DNA of 64,000 nt from Phoronis australis (GCA_002633005.1 NMRA01000110.1:333850-397849); one strand, 5' to 3'. Positions 1-13,000 are shown, counted from the first letter of the stretch. Notes: generated from the sequence alone by a model not told the origin. Numbers and translations are program-made.

Positions 1-908
1 CACATGTGGGAATGTGCCTAACAGTTGGATGTTTTGTATTAGAAGGAATCAAAGGAATTCTCTATAGGTTACAATGCCCTCAACAATGGGTTAGGTTGCA
101 TTTGGCGAAAATAAACATTCTGATATAAAACAGAGGCAGGGAAACACTTTGGTCATCAACGACTCTGGGCTACGGTTACGTAACATCACGTGGCCTGTCT
201 GCAGACGCGGCTTACGTCACCCGTCTTAGACGACACATTCTTATGTGCTTAAAATGACCACCTCTGACCATGTCGTCGTAACCCGTGGTTCTCTTAAAAA
301 GAGTAAAACAGTCTTACAGAATGCAACGCCGTACAAAGATAATAGAATAGCGCGGTGATAAGTTGCAATCTACAGTGCATAATGTTTCTACCATCTGCGT
401 GTTGTCACCCATTGCAGTGCCATTTGTTCCAAAGAACGTTTGGCATCGTATCAAAGAGACTGTGTGAAGGGATATCAAAACTTGCCATACTCCTCAAGCC
501 TTTTGACGGTGTTCCAAAATTCAGGATAACGAAACAAAAAATGTTAAGGCTTATCTTGTAATTTATTTTAACTAAACTATCCACTCGCGAAGGCAGTTTG
601 TGTTATTTTTTAGTCATCACGTTTGCATATAAACATTACGGGAACTACTTCATTTGGTATTATCAACAACCCGGATATTTTCCTGGCCTCACCTTCGGAT
701 TTGAATGTTATCTGCGCATGTGCGAACTTCAGTCACTGGGTAAATTGTGTCCACTTCCAAACTGGAGAATGATTGGCCGCATGACTGAATGTCGCCCATG
801 CGCAGATAATGTTCATTTCTCACAGAAATTTAAGGCTATAAAAAACACCAAGTGTTGTTCTCTTCCTTTTAGATCAACATGTTTACTAACTCATCAATAT
901 GATTGCAG
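1..908. other. Upstream flank of astacin gene, no exon recognised
   Basis: No protein family is recognisable here on either strand. The first astacin exon at 909 enters with two bases completing a codon, so an earlier exon carrying the start codon and signal peptide must exist in this stretch or before the window. The open frame at 598-918 contains hydrophobic residues but does not read like a signal peptide joined to the propeptide. An AG at 871-872 after a pyrimidine run is rejected as the acceptor because the propeptide frame then meets a stop at 887-889. Confidence 0.5.
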
Positions 909-1157
909 CTCTTCATGAACCTAAACTGGTCAAGAGAGGTCGCCAGAGGCGCTCAGCAATGTCACTATCGAGCCTGCTACCTGACGAACCGGAAGGGACC
1001 AGAGTTGTTGGGTTTGACGTGTTGTTGACCCCTACACAGTGGCGGATCGATAACTTATTCAACTCTCAGGGACACAGGCAGAAAAGAAAAGCTGTACGAT
1101 TCCAACGGTTTCATTGGCCTAACGCCATCATTCCATACAAAATACACAAGTCAATCG
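909..1157 (+). CDS. Astacin exon: propeptide and start of mature enzyme
   Basis: Encodes about 83 residues. It contains a probable astacin propeptide with a GFDVLL segment, which may correspond to the FxGD aspartate-switch motif that occupies the zinc in astacin zymogens. A basic site QKRK follows, then the mature start [13 protein letters not shown]. The acceptor is TTGCAG at 903-908 and the donor is GTAAGC at 1158. The codon split at the 3' edge (G) joins AT of the next exon to give Asp. Confidence 0.75.
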
Positions 1158-4100
1158 GTAAGCATCTTTTGCTGACATCAGCAAATATCTGGAAATACTT
1201 GGGAACACACTACGTTTTAATTTTGTTGTACCAAATTTAAGACATTTGATATGTTGTCTGGTGGATTTGTTGGTTATTAAATAGTCGTTACAAATCGGGA
1301 AACGTTCAGAAGACGGTTTATGGTATTTGTTGGAACCGTTTCAAGTTGCAACTCTCCACAGTGATGCTCGATGCAACACTGGCGTAGAACTGGTTTCTCG
1401 CAGAACTCTGACCCAGTGTCTTATATGGTGCTAGGGTCACCGTCTTGCGGTCTCGTACATACCGGTGTTTCCAGGCACTGACAAACCACATCCTGCTGAA
1501 GCGAGCGTAAATGAGTTCATCAATTTTGTTTTGACATTTACTGATACTTAAACCGTGTGGGGACATAACATTTCTTTTGACACATTTTTAACCAAGGATT
1601 TTGAAAAAAAGTTAACTCTGACGCCACGGTGACCGTGATCAAACTTGGAATAAAGATTTCGCGTAAATCTTGAAAATACGGACTATGCTTCTCACCGTTG
1701 CTTGATCAAATTAATCGCTCACTTAACCCAATAAATACTATCTCCGTCAGAGGAAAGAGTATCTCCATAAGACGTTCTGAACCTAAATCAAACTATTTCC
1801 ACGTGCCCAACAACACTTTCTATAAATACAAATGAAATTTCCCTCACTAATTCAAAAAGAAAACCGCTTGCTCGTATCTGTCACAATTCGAGTACGAGGC
1901 CACCGTTTCCTGTCTTATTTCCACGTGGTTCTCGTTTAACTTCAACCGCTGTAATGAATATAAAACTGAGTCGGATTCCTATTCATTAGCTAGCACACTG
2001 TAGCCGACTTCCTTTCTCGACGCATTTTCCAATAAAAAACGTGCGTTTGTCCTGCTATCAATGTTTGACTATGTTTATAGGCCTCTGTGCCGAGGTGCTT
2101 TTGGGCAAACGCTTGAAAAGCTGAATAGAACGCTCACGCGTCGATACATTCGTTTTTTGAATTCTCTTTTAAGATTGTGTTCATGGCACCAATAAAAAGT
2201 ATTTAGGAACACCCAACTGCCATCATTTGACAAAGGACCGCCAAGTTTCATAGAAAAAGATAATTATTTGAAACTGACAATAAGTAAAAATAATGCTCCC
2301 GATGGCCGCGTCACACCAAGAAAAAGGTCCTCAAGAATTTTGACACAACGGGCTTGAGGTGAAAATGAACCGACTAAATGTTAGACTCACGAACGTAAGC
2401 CTAATTAAAACTACTTTTGTGTAACAGGCTCTATGGGACATAGGGTCTACATATTCGTTCATTTACCATGCAGCGAGAGCTCAATTTAACTACAATTGTT
2501 TTGGTCGTCACAGATGCGATATCACATCGCGCCAAGTCGGTGATTGCGTCGGCTATGCAGCACTGGGAGGAACACACCTGCTTGAAGTTTGAACGTTACG
2601 ACGCCAGGAAACATGGCCGCGACTATGTCGAGTTCAGACGGGGTTCATGGTAAGTGTTTGTCTTAAAGATATTTACAGTATTGAACAGACGCTGTTACAC
2701 TCATGTAATTGAAACAATTGGTTTACAAGCAAAGCCCTTCAGGTACGTCAGAGCCTCCAGATGAGATATCGTGCCTTGGTCTCATTGGTTGCTGTTCAGT
2801 TTGCACAAGATCAACAGGACACGTATTAGAGAATCTAAATAATGACTTGAATTCGTTGTCTGACAGAAGTCACCTATTTTTCCTGTACGTATCATAGATG
2901 ATTTGACTTGCAGGTGTGCGTCGAAACTGGGACGCGTCAACGGACGGCAACCACTGTATCTAGCCTGGGGCTGTCTCGTAAGTATATATAGTATGATAAT
3001 GATCGAGCGTTATTTGCAACCGATTTTCAAAAGTGAAGCGTTAAAAGAAGCAACATTTTTTTTGTTACTTGGTCGCACCTCAGTTCTGTTTTGTCAAGTG
3101 TTTTGCTGTAGTGAGATATGAGACGTTTTTGGAACAAAAAATAAGCGATACCAGGCGATTCCCTATTTCCGTTTGTATTCGTTTTAAGCTGAACAAACAG
3201 GCGATGTTGCGAAAAGTGTCAATAGTTTTCATAAACTATTGGATCCCTCTGCATCTCATTTTGTACTTGTTAACATAGACAATCATGAGGCCAATAAAAC
3301 CTAGCATTTTGCAACACTAACAGTTCACGCTGTTCGTATTGTCTCATCCTGCAGAAACGAGGAACAATAGTTCACGAGATCGGACACACTATTGGTTGGA
3401 TCCACGAGCAGGCGCGTCCCGACAGAGATGACCACGTGACGTGAGTACTGTATTCATAATATGACGTTGAATAGTTGGACATTACTAATTATTCGATTTT
3501 TGTGGTATAACGGAGAGTGAAAACTTCTATTTTTTGCTGATCGCGAGGGCAGATTTACCGTGTTTCCATTTTTGTTTAATTGTGGCAACAAAAGGACTAT
3601 ATCCGTCCGCGAATAGTTTCTCGGGAGACTATTTACAATTGTGTGAGTAGACTATATAAATAGTGCGAAAACGGACTCACTGAACACACACACAGACACG
3701 CGGGTGTTTCCAAATGTTTACGAAATTCCATGCTTTTGCTTACCTCTTTAATTTTGAGCTGTTTGTTTTTACTACAGAATTCGATGGGAAAGAATTGCAA
3801 GTGGATATAAGGACCAGTACCTCAAACATCATAAAGTGTTCATTAACACCTATGGCGTCCCCTACGATTATAACAGTATCATGCACTATCCTAGCTCAGG
3901 TGAGATGATCACGATCATGATTGGCACGTTGCTACGCTTCTATTTTGTCCTGGTATAAACAGTCGAACATCTGGTGTGTCCATGTTTCGCAGTTATCTTC
4001 ACCAATACATAACTGCATCTCAATGAAATCGCGTGGTTTCGCATTTATGTGACATGGGGTGTTTATATGATCCACCCTCGCACAGTGAGAGCAAAACTGG

Positions 4101-7100
4101 AGTCTGAAGTTCGCAGAATTTGTAACGAAAATATCTGTGTGAAGAATAAAAGGAAGGATGTTTCGATAGCAAAAGTACAGTTATTCTGGACATTTACAGG
4201 TGACGAATATTTTTCCAAATGTGAATTGGATACTTAATTTCCAAACATTGTCGAACTCTCACCGGGAGATCACTTAACTTGAAAAACACATTAAAACATT
4301 CGCTCAATTTCAAGACATCTGATGCCCTAAATTCGCCCATGTTTTCATTCATTTGACATTTTAATTGGTTTTCCAATGGCTTGGTGCTACAAAAACGTAC
4401 CACGTCCTCCCCTTATCAAAATAAAAATACGTCCCAGCCACCACACACTTTGTACTGCGTCTCTTAATTATTTGGAGACAAAATTCAATTTTAGACCGTA
4501 TCACTGCCGGAGGCTAGACACTTCATTAGAGTCCTGTTGTGACATGTCGAAACGAATCAGCGCTAATGAAGGGACTTCCTTGATGGACGGCGATGGACAT
4601 TTTTGTTGCTCTTCTGTCTCATTCAACAGTGACCTCTTCAGTGATCGGGGTCCCGTGACGTATCCAATCACAGACAAGATTGAGCTATGGTGTCAGAGCT
4701 GCAGAAAAACTTGCTACATATTGGCGCGTGCTTATTGAGAATGGCAGTCAAAGTTTCACCGATTAATGTGTATAGACGTGTCTTTATAGCTTGTATAACT
4801 TTACCCTGTCGTTTTAGGTGAGATTCTGACAAAGGACCGTGCTTATCAATACAGGATTGGACAACGGGAGAAACTGAGCTTTTACGACGTCAAACTGGCC
4901 AACATCATGTACAAGTGTGCCGGTAAGATTTCTCGGTTTCCGTCATACACACACTATTACGTCTTAGTTATCAAATTGTCTTTACATCAGCTTAATATTT
5001 TGCAGAACTTTGAGTCTCTAAAATATGAACTTAACGCCTCATTCTCAGGAAACCAACCAACTATGAAACTAGATACAAAATGTCAATCTAAACCGTCGGA
5101 AATTACATTAAATGCTGTTGCAAACATGGAAATGTCCAAACACTAGCTAAAGGCCGATTATGTGATCCTTGTTCAACTCTTTCTAGCTTTGTTAATTAGT
5201 CTGAACAGGTAGCCTGCCTTCTGCCACTCAAGTATCTTGTTTACACATTTTTTCTCTAAGACCGAGACCCACGTTAAGCAGAGCCGTAAGGTGATTTCAT
5301 TCGATAACATGTCAGGTATGCGATTAGTTTTACAGAAACATTCGTTTTCCAAATGCGTGCTATTCCGAGTAGAGCAAAGTGGGGCAAATGAATTGTCTGC
5401 AATTGTATCACGGAAATAATTAACAGTGATAATTGGAAATTGCTTGTTCTTTTTCAGAACGTGCCAAGTGTTCGTCTAAAATCAAGTGTAAAGCACCAGG
5501 GTACGTGGGACCAAAATGCCAATGCGTTTGTCCTGACGGTACCAGGTCATGTGACATCAACGAAGGTAGTCTACACACCAACCACATCTTTGGTCCAGGT
5601 GATGAGAACACTGTACACGTAAGGAGGACAACGCACAAGCGCACAACTACCATGGCAACGACATCAACAAGGAGACCAACGACGCCACGACCAATGACAA
5701 CAACACCTCTAACTACTACCAGTCAAAGTACAACAACAACTACAATGCAGACGACAACAGAAAAGCAGACGACAACTTTGGAGCCGACAACACAATCGCC
5801 AACAACGGAAGGTGGGAATCGTGTAATTGTTAAAAAGACGTCCTATCGACCTACCTTATCTATCTCTGAAGGCGCAACTGTTGAGGACACATTTTCCTCT
5901 TCAGACGCCGACATTGTTACGACTCTGGTCACTTCTGAGTCAACTTCTTCAACTCGAGGAAGCCCTGTAACATCCACTCAAACTTTTATCGACACTTCTG
6001 TTTCATCTCCTTCTGAACCTTCCCAAACCACGTTATCCCGTGTGGAAGCGACGTTGTCAGTTACCACGACCACTCCGCACCCACCATCGTCTACCAAAAC
6101 TGTTACCACGGCGACCACCAGCACACCTCCCTCTACAACACGTAGTGTCTACTGGAGACGTAAATGGCAGCCTGTCTGGAGAAAGCGCTGGTCCAACAAA
6201 CGACGAAACAATAAAACCCAGAAAAGAAAATTCTATCGCAAACTGCACCGAACTACCACAGCCTCACCAACAACCCAAGCTCTTTCTCAGTCGACATCAC
6301 CCACACCAAACTCTGACACAAACCCGTTCACTGACGGACCTCCTCGCGGTAAGCAGACCTGTACAGTCTCCCCGCCTGCCTACTTACACCCTCCCCTCCC
6401 ATTAACTGATACCGGTACATTCGCTTGAATCAACAAATAGTTCTTAGACATCAAAATTAAACCTTGTCAAACCTAACCTTTTAGGACAACATCCTCGTAG
6501 ATGACAAAATCCCTATTGTACTCACCGGCACACCAAACCCTTGAGAAACCTGTAGACGAAAGAGACCTACAGCCTTTAGCACGTAAGCCCTAGTTTAACT
6601 TTTATGAGCCCCAGTAAATGCGATTTCACCTCATAGCTGACACCTTCTTCCAGCAGAGGTACACTTCTGTCGTGTTCACCCCTGCCTCGCTATACCTATT
6701 ACTAACTCTCGTTACTGTATGGTTGATTCTTGTCATTCCTCCTCTATATTCCTTGTTTGGTCGCATCAGTATGCGCCATAACCTGCTTCAATAATGTTGC
6801 TGTTCTCGTTAGAAATAATGGGTATGCTTGCCGGTAAAGGCACAGCTTCATTATAGTCCACTGATATCAGATTTCATAACTCAAATTTCATCTCAAAGTC
6901 AATGTCGCATTTCTCCTCGTCTAGTCCGACGTAACGAAGTCACAGGGGAGATTACTTGTTTTTCAGACCGAGGATGTTGGGTTAAAATACCCGGATTCTT
7001 TATTCTTGGCCACAACGACGACTCTATGGGCGGAGCTAGCCTTGAAGATTGTCAACGGAGATGCGTCACATCGAAGAGATTTAAATGCAAATCCTTTGAC

Positions 7101-8031
7101 TACTGGGCGGACAAGAAGAGGTGTTATCTCAGTTCTAAGACTAGAATAACAGTCGACTCCAGACGCTTTACTATGGACCAACGAATGATTCATTACCAGA
7201 GAAAACCGTGTCAGAAAAGTAAGTTAAAAGTTTTTGTTGTAAGTTTCATTTTGTATAAATACAGCTTGTTTTCAGTCACCGGATGAAATCGTTTAACGTA
7301 CATTTTGCAGTTGAAAGAAAAATCACTATTTTGACAATAATTACTTTATGACCACATGACCACATTCTCAGTTGGGTTATCAAGTAATTATTTCATTCTT
7401 TCTGTTATTATAGTCATCTGCCCTTACGGTTGGAATTCAGTTGAAGGAAGATGTGTTAAAGTATTTACATCGGCTACTTCCTTCAAACGGGCAGAATACA
7501 ACTGTAAGGTAAGTAATTAAGAGGTGTGAGTGATCTCCCCTGATCAGTTTCTCATGTACCCACCCAGTGTGGTGGACTTCAGAGGCAGTCTGAGATGGGA
7601 CAGTACTTCCATGGTTATACTGTACAATGCCTTTGACTGCAAGCTCTCTCCAAGGTTTTCTGAACAAACACAAATCGTCAAGGACTACGGACGATAATTA
7701 ATTAAGTAATTACTATTCCTTCAGAATTGCAATCGTCAGCAACGATTAGGTGACGGGTTGAAATGCATGATTATTGTTTATATTGCAGCAACGAAAGGCG
7801 GGAATCATGGCAGTCACTCAAGAATCAGGCCGGATGTTACGTCAAATGACCAACCGCGGTCTCCTGCCATACACAGAATTCTGGGTAGTAGCGCCAAAAT
7901 TGACACGTGACTTTTGGAGTACTATCTATAGTTTTTGTAGTCACGTGAATATAGGGAAAGGTCAGATTACTTTAGATGAAAACTTTTGTTATAAAAAGTA
8001 CGCTTATATTTGTGAGCGAGAGCCGCTATGA
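909..8031 (+). CDS. Secreted astacin metalloprotease with mucin-like, PAN and C-type-lectin-like domains (10 exons, 5' incomplete)
   Basis: Secreted zinc endopeptidase of the astacin (M12A) family. Exons: 909-1157, 2514-2649, 2914-2977, 3355-3440, 3778-3899, 4818-4922, 5458-6348, 6967-7218, 7414-7508, 7789-8031. All junctions are GT/AG and all phases agree, giving about 746 residues without the missing signal exon. Order: propeptide; catalytic domain starting at [13 protein letters not shown]; zinc motif [19 protein letters not shown]; Met-turn SIMHY; the four family cysteines (HTC, SWC, WGC, YKC); Cys-rich EGF-like piece; about 240-residue Thr/Ser/Pro tract; PAN/Apple domain; C-type-lectin-like domain ending at TGA 8029-8031. 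All catalytic ligands are present, so an active enzyme is likely. The substrate is unknown; the C-terminal modules suggest binding to matrix or glycans. The signal peptide was not found. Confidence 0.87.
3355..3440 (+). CDS. Astacin exon: zinc-binding active site
   Basis: Codes for KRGTIV followed by the full astacin signature [19 protein letters not shown]. The three His ligands, the catalytic Glu and the family-specific HEQxRPDRD tail are intact. It is flanked by CTGCAG and GTGAGT. The next exon (3778-3899) supplies the Met-turn with its zinc-coordinating Tyr (SIMHY). Confidence 0.92.
5458..6348 (+). CDS. Astacin exon: EGF-like segment and Thr-rich mucin-like domain
   Basis: A single 891-bp exon. 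The first ~30 residues are Cys-rich and EGF-like ([15 protein letters not shown]). From about 5,640 the protein becomes Thr/Ser/Pro-rich with many TTT runs, which suggests dense O-glycosylation and an extended stalk. At 6150-6251 it is interrupted by a strongly basic block with four evenly spaced tryptophans (see findings). Composition then returns to Thr/Ser/Pro until the donor at 6349. Low-complexity ACA/ACN codons explain the several overlapping open frames here. Confidence 0.85.
6967..7218 (+). CDS. Astacin exon: PAN/Apple domain
   Basis: 84-codon exon starting RGCW and ending KPCQK. It has the PAN/Apple cysteine layout: an N-terminal Cys, then LEDCQRRC, a KCKSFDYW stretch, a KRCYLSS stretch and a closing Cys. 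PAN domains bind proteins or carbohydrates in extracellular proteins. It is a phase 1-1 exon, typical of a shuffled extracellular module. Confidence 0.8.
7414..8031 (+). CDS. Astacin exons: C-type-lectin-like domain and C-terminus
   Basis: Two exons (7414-7508 and 7789-8031) encode about 112 residues that read as a C-type-lectin-like fold: [12 protein letters not shown] at the start, a helix-like FKRAEYNC, then [22 protein letters not shown] and the stop. Six cysteines are placed as in long-form CTLDs. The EPN/QPD and WND calcium and sugar-binding motifs are absent, so calcium-dependent sugar binding is unlikely. Confidence 0.72.
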
Positions 8032-9100
8032 TCAGCCAGAAAATAACTTGTAGTGGAAGCACCGTTTGCTGTCAGTTATCTGTTGCTGTTTTGGCAAGAT
8101 GACGGCCAGATTCTCGCGATGTTGTTAGAGAGTCTCGCGAGTTTTGACTGTCATAATGTTGAGAACGGAATAATCTCCATGCAAAAGACCATAAACATCT
8201 ACGGCTTGACTATTAGTTGTAAATATTTCCATGTTGATTTAGTCGTCATCAGAGCTCGCTGGTTTGTGCATCAATATTCATGCTACGTGGTTATGGTCGT
8301 TTGCGTGGTAAAACTAAGTAGGTCTTCGCATCACTGTATATTATGTAAATAATTATTTTGTTGTAACTTATTTTTATTTATTTAAGATATACATATTTGT
8401 GATAATTGCGTTGTTAGGAAATGAGGGTGTTCTGTCTCATGTAGTTTGCTGGCATGTCACAGCAGTTTCCATGGAGGGGGTCACGTGTTCAAACAAAGTA
8501 ACTGGTTCTTTCTGACAAGCTATCATCAATACAGGAACTCAGTTGTCTTAACCATTCCATGGGGAAATGTTCACTCACTGAATGATCCCTGGCATCGATG
8601 TACATTTGAAGAAAATCACCTTTCGTTTTCGCACATCAGGTCAACTCGAGGATCTTGGTTTCTGGTAGCCATTTTGATTTTAAAAGTATTTTGCCTTGTG
8701 GCAGTGGAGCAACCAACAAAAGAAAACATGTTTTTCCACGTGATCGCCTGTTTCCCGTTGTGGTTTAGCTGGGTTAAAACAATGCCAGTGTGCGTAACTA
8801 GTTCGATAGACCGAAACAAATCTCTTTACAGAAAACAACTAGGTGCAGTGTCTAAGACGTGAAGTAGGCTGATTTCTAATGCCAGTAAATAAGGTTCCGT
8901 CAGTGAATGAATGTATTTTCGGTCTGGGAATGAGAAGCGCGATTGTTCTGTAAGACCGAAATCGGGGTTTTCAGTCTCAGGGTTACGTCATCGTTAGGTG
9001 TTAATGTCATGTGACCAACAGTTGTATCAAAATTGTTTGTAAATGTTTTGTCCAGATGTATTTGCACATTTTGCCGTATAATAAAGTTTGACAACACAAA
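8032..9100 (+). other. Probable 3' UTR and flank of astacin gene
   Basis: No recognisable coding sequence follows the stop at 8029-8031. An AATAAA at 9080-9085 is a candidate polyadenylation signal. The open frame at 8446-8862 resembles no family I know and is treated as chance. Confidence 0.35.
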
Positions 9101-9906
9101 GCGTGATCTTTTCTCCACTCACAAGTGAATACAACTTTTCTTTTCATTTTTATCAGTTACCTCACCTGAACACTTTTGTGATGATGGCGTCTGGAGGGGG
9201 TTGTCACAAAAGCAACGCAAACCCTTCTCAGGCAGCAAAAGCAAACTCAGGTTGTACACAATGGGAGCGTCTCTCACGTCGGATGGTACTGAGCGTCTAC
9301 CTATAGGAGCCAAAAGGGCAAAACGCTTGGTTTAAAATTTAACCAGATACTGACAACCATCCACGAATCACACCTTGGTCACTAAATTGCCAACAAGGGG
9401 TGCTTTTGGGTCATAACTGGCACAAGATTTATTGCAAGACTTAAAATAATTCATTTACCAAACGAGAAATATGCGACACGAAATGAACAAGATCAAAAAC
9501 ACTAAACACATTCATTAAATGCGCTTCCTGTACCACAAATATATTTATCGTATAGTAATCTGTTTTGCCAGGGCTACATTTAGTTCTCATCCATTCAAAT
9601 TCTGAATGGTATTATTTCACTTGTGACATGAGTTCGTAATCTTGAGGTTATCGTCCGACGATACAATGTCCAGGTTATCGTCCTACAACACTACCTCTCA
9701 TAGATGACCACGATACTCGTGATTCGGTCAAGACTATCAACTAATTCAACACCCTGGATGCACATGTTTAGCTAGACCGTGCACTCATCTAGAGCGTGTT
9801 ATGTGCTGCAAAATTCAATATTCAAAAATTATGTTTGATGTTATTATTATTTATATCACATTATCAGCCTGGCATGGCCAAAAAAAAACGTTAAATAACC
9901 CATTTC

Positions 9907-9930
9907 GTTATTCAACGTGCGTTGAATAAC
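9907..9930. repeat. Perfect 24-bp inverted repeat
   Basis: GTTATTCAACG, a TG spacer, then CGTTGAATAAC: an 11-bp perfect stem. It lies just beside the tRNA-like SINE candidate and could be an element end or target-site structure. No function is evident. Confidence 0.7.
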
Positions 9931-9944
9931 ATTTTGGCGGGAAA

Positions 9945-10020
9945 CCGAGGCCGATTTCGAAACCGCTTCGCAAGAGCTTCGAGTCGTCAACTTAACCGCT
10001 GCGCCTCTCAGCAGCTGACG
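9945..10020 (-). mobile_element. tRNA-derived SINE head (candidate)
   Basis: Read on the - strand, GCAGCGGTTAAG (from 10,002 to 9,991) resembles a Pol III A box of the Leu/Ser tRNA type. About 35 bases downstream, CGGTTTCGAAATCGGCC resembles a B box (consensus GGTTCGAANCC). The spacing suits a tRNA promoter. I could not fold a full cloverleaf or an acceptor stem, so a SINE head or tRNA relic is more likely than a working tRNA. Confidence 0.35.
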
Positions 10021-13000
10021 TTATCGTACTTGAAAAGAGAATACTTAAATGAGAACGCCAAATAATTGCTTTGTACTGACATTTAATACGCTATGAAAAA
10101 TAAGACGCACAATTTCAAAATAAAACGCCACCTAAAATTTATCTGTCATTTTCTCTCACTTGTAAATCGTCGATCACCAGTTTGAAAGCAGATAACGTGT
10201 CGTCGGGATCCTTTGACTGGGGCATTATACTCAGTAACCAGTGGTAACCTACTTTAGCAACCGATATTTTCACGGTTGAAGATTATAGACACCAGGGCCC
10301 AGTTGCATGAAAGTTATACGCCGTATAGTAACAATGAAGTCGTATTATCACGCGCCACGTTGTTATTGTTGAACAATGCACCTGACGTCATGCAACAATC
10401 AAACTTATCCAGCGGATAATTTTGAAGTTTTATGCAACCCAGCCCAGATTTGCAACTCCGACATTTTTCCTACGAAATATCCTAGAGGAGGCGCCACCCT
10501 CTAAACATAGCAAACTCAGCTTCCAGTTGGTGTATTGTGATGGGAAATTCTTCCATCTTTTACTGTCTAGTACAACGGAATAAAAAATAAAAATTATTTC
10601 GGCATTGAAACGCTGTTCAAGGTCTTTCAACAGTAGAGTTTGGAAACTTTGAGGGGCACCCGCGCGTATTCGAGCTTAAAACGAAACGTTCCGGTGGAGT
10701 ATATGAACTGCTGTTGAAGTGCGAGATTGTTTTTTGAGTAGGTGGTTATTTCTGGAGTATTAATATGAACTTGGTTAGGAATTTAACGTTTTACGAGCGT
10801 TCAATTTATTTAAACACGGGTGTGAGTTGGGCAAAACTGCCGATCCAATTCCCGACAAAATGACCATGATTAGCAGACGACGTACTTGCGGAAGTAAGGC
10901 GTGCTATATGTCTGCCGTCACGGCTTATGCGTAAGATCATAAATTTCGTCCATTGAAAATAAACGGTTACCGGTACATATACTATAGTCTATGATGGAAG
11001 CGTAGCATGATCAGATGTGTAGTATGCTATATTAGTTGATTAATAAAACTCATTTAACAGATTCACTTTATTTCTATTTTGTTTAAATTTCTTCAGCCAC
11101 TTTTAACATCCGTTCAACTTCTCATCTCCATTGTTGTCATGTGCCAACAGTTAAATTCTATTTATGCAGTGGTGGACCTAGGATATCATAAGGGGGATCC
11201 TCTGCAATTATGCAAAGCGCGATTGCAGAGTGTACTCTTGTATTGCACCACCACGTTTTCTACCAGATTCGTGCTAAGAGACTTGTTTGTGGTCCACAGC
11301 GTTCTCGCACGAACGTGCTTCTTTCCGTAATGTTTATTTCACGCTTTATATATTTTGTGTAACCTTCTCGCAACAAAAGGTGTGTTAAAACATTCTTAAG
11401 TTGCTCAAAAGACCAAATCAATTTTTGTGTTGGAAGTAAACGCCACACGCTTGCTTTGCAAATCGTCTAATAAGTTAATTTCAATGTTTGACAAAGAGAA
11501 AACTGAGTTTCTGAATGTAGGTGATTCACTTAGGCTTCGATTAAAATTTACATCTTACAAACATTTTCTTTTTCTTCTACCGTTTACTTTGAAAAAATGA
11601 AGAAAATTTCTTCACTTCACCATAGATTAGAGACAACAGAATGTATTATAATTTTAATTCACGGGGCGGACATTAAAATCCAAAGCGAGGTTCACTGCGA
11701 TAAACAAAGTGGAAGTTGATGTTGCGTGAGTTAAATGGCTGGTCTTTCGAGTCCAACCAGGATATTAAATCTTAAAATGTGTCAGAAATTAACCACAAAG
11801 ACGTAGAAAAATACATTAGAGAAAAATTCAATGCACCAAAGAGTTGTCTGGCGGAAAACTAAGTTCGAAACACGAAAAGTAAATATGACCAACTTGAAAT
11901 TAAGGCGATCGTGTTACGAATGCGGGGTTACGTTTCTTGTAAATTGTTGATAAAAATGCTTTCTACACGAACAAGGTCATCTGCTCGTATTTTTGATGTG
12001 TTGAACATATATTTGACAGTGATGACTCATCGCCATCCTGCTATCACATCTGGTTTAATTTGTTGATCAAGAATATTAGCATCAAGCATAGCCTAGGTCC
12101 TGGTAGTGAGGCATAGGGACTACGGAGACTAACAGTTGATTTGTCATTGATCGGCAAGAATGATTGAAGTTATTAAAACTATTTTTTATTATCATAAAAA
12201 CCAGGCTGGTAATTGAAGCAAATTTCCCGAAATGAAATTAATCAAATTAGCGAATGTGAGTCTTCCCGCCGAAACCGGTCGTTGAATTTTCTTCGGTCAA
12301 TGATGTTATCATAGTTTTCACTGTCCATTTCTCACCATGATCAGGGATTCCACCAAAAACATCAGTGAACAAAGCAATGCTGGTGCAGCTTGGGGCTCTA
12401 AATGTCCGTCATTGAAACGATTCTCTGGATGAATGCAATAGGAACAGTCTCTACGAATAGTGTTCGAATATATATAGAAAAAAATGAATTGGTTTTGCAC
12501 TCAAATTGCACCTCGGTAAACTAATTTGATAAAACCGTGTTGCCAGACATAAAACAAACATTGTTTCGACTGAAGTTATTTATGAACTTGTAACCTATCA
12601 TAAAAAGAAATTTTTTATGGAAAAAACATCTCATTTAGATTAGTTGATAACCATACTGTCCTGAAGCGGGATTTAGTGTCTTTCTAGCCGCAATGTGAAA
12701 ATAAAAAATGGGTGCTAGCTTTTGACCTCGTGCCACCACAATACGAGAACTACGGTGGTGGGGCTGCAAACAGGCTGTGCTATCAGCTTATACCGTTCTT
12801 CATTCAGGAAAAAATGTCGAAACTTTGGGGATCTGAGCAACTCGCGCATGTAATTCAAGTTATGGCTATGAGAGACATGCGCTGGAGAAGGGAACTAATA
12901 TTCAATACGACATAAATCGTGCGACCACTTGGGATGAACTATTTTTATCTCTGTGGGCATCACATGTAAATGGTTATTGGCCAGGCTTCAGGAACTTCAG

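Noticed and set aside
872-908. Alternative acceptor at 871-872 for the first astacin exon
   Set aside because: The propeptide frame would contain a stop at 887-889.
5420-6405. Secondary open frames across the mucin exon (both strands)
   Set aside because: They are shadows of the Thr-rich coding frame; only the frame entered from 5458 joins the astacin domain and the PAN exon in phase.
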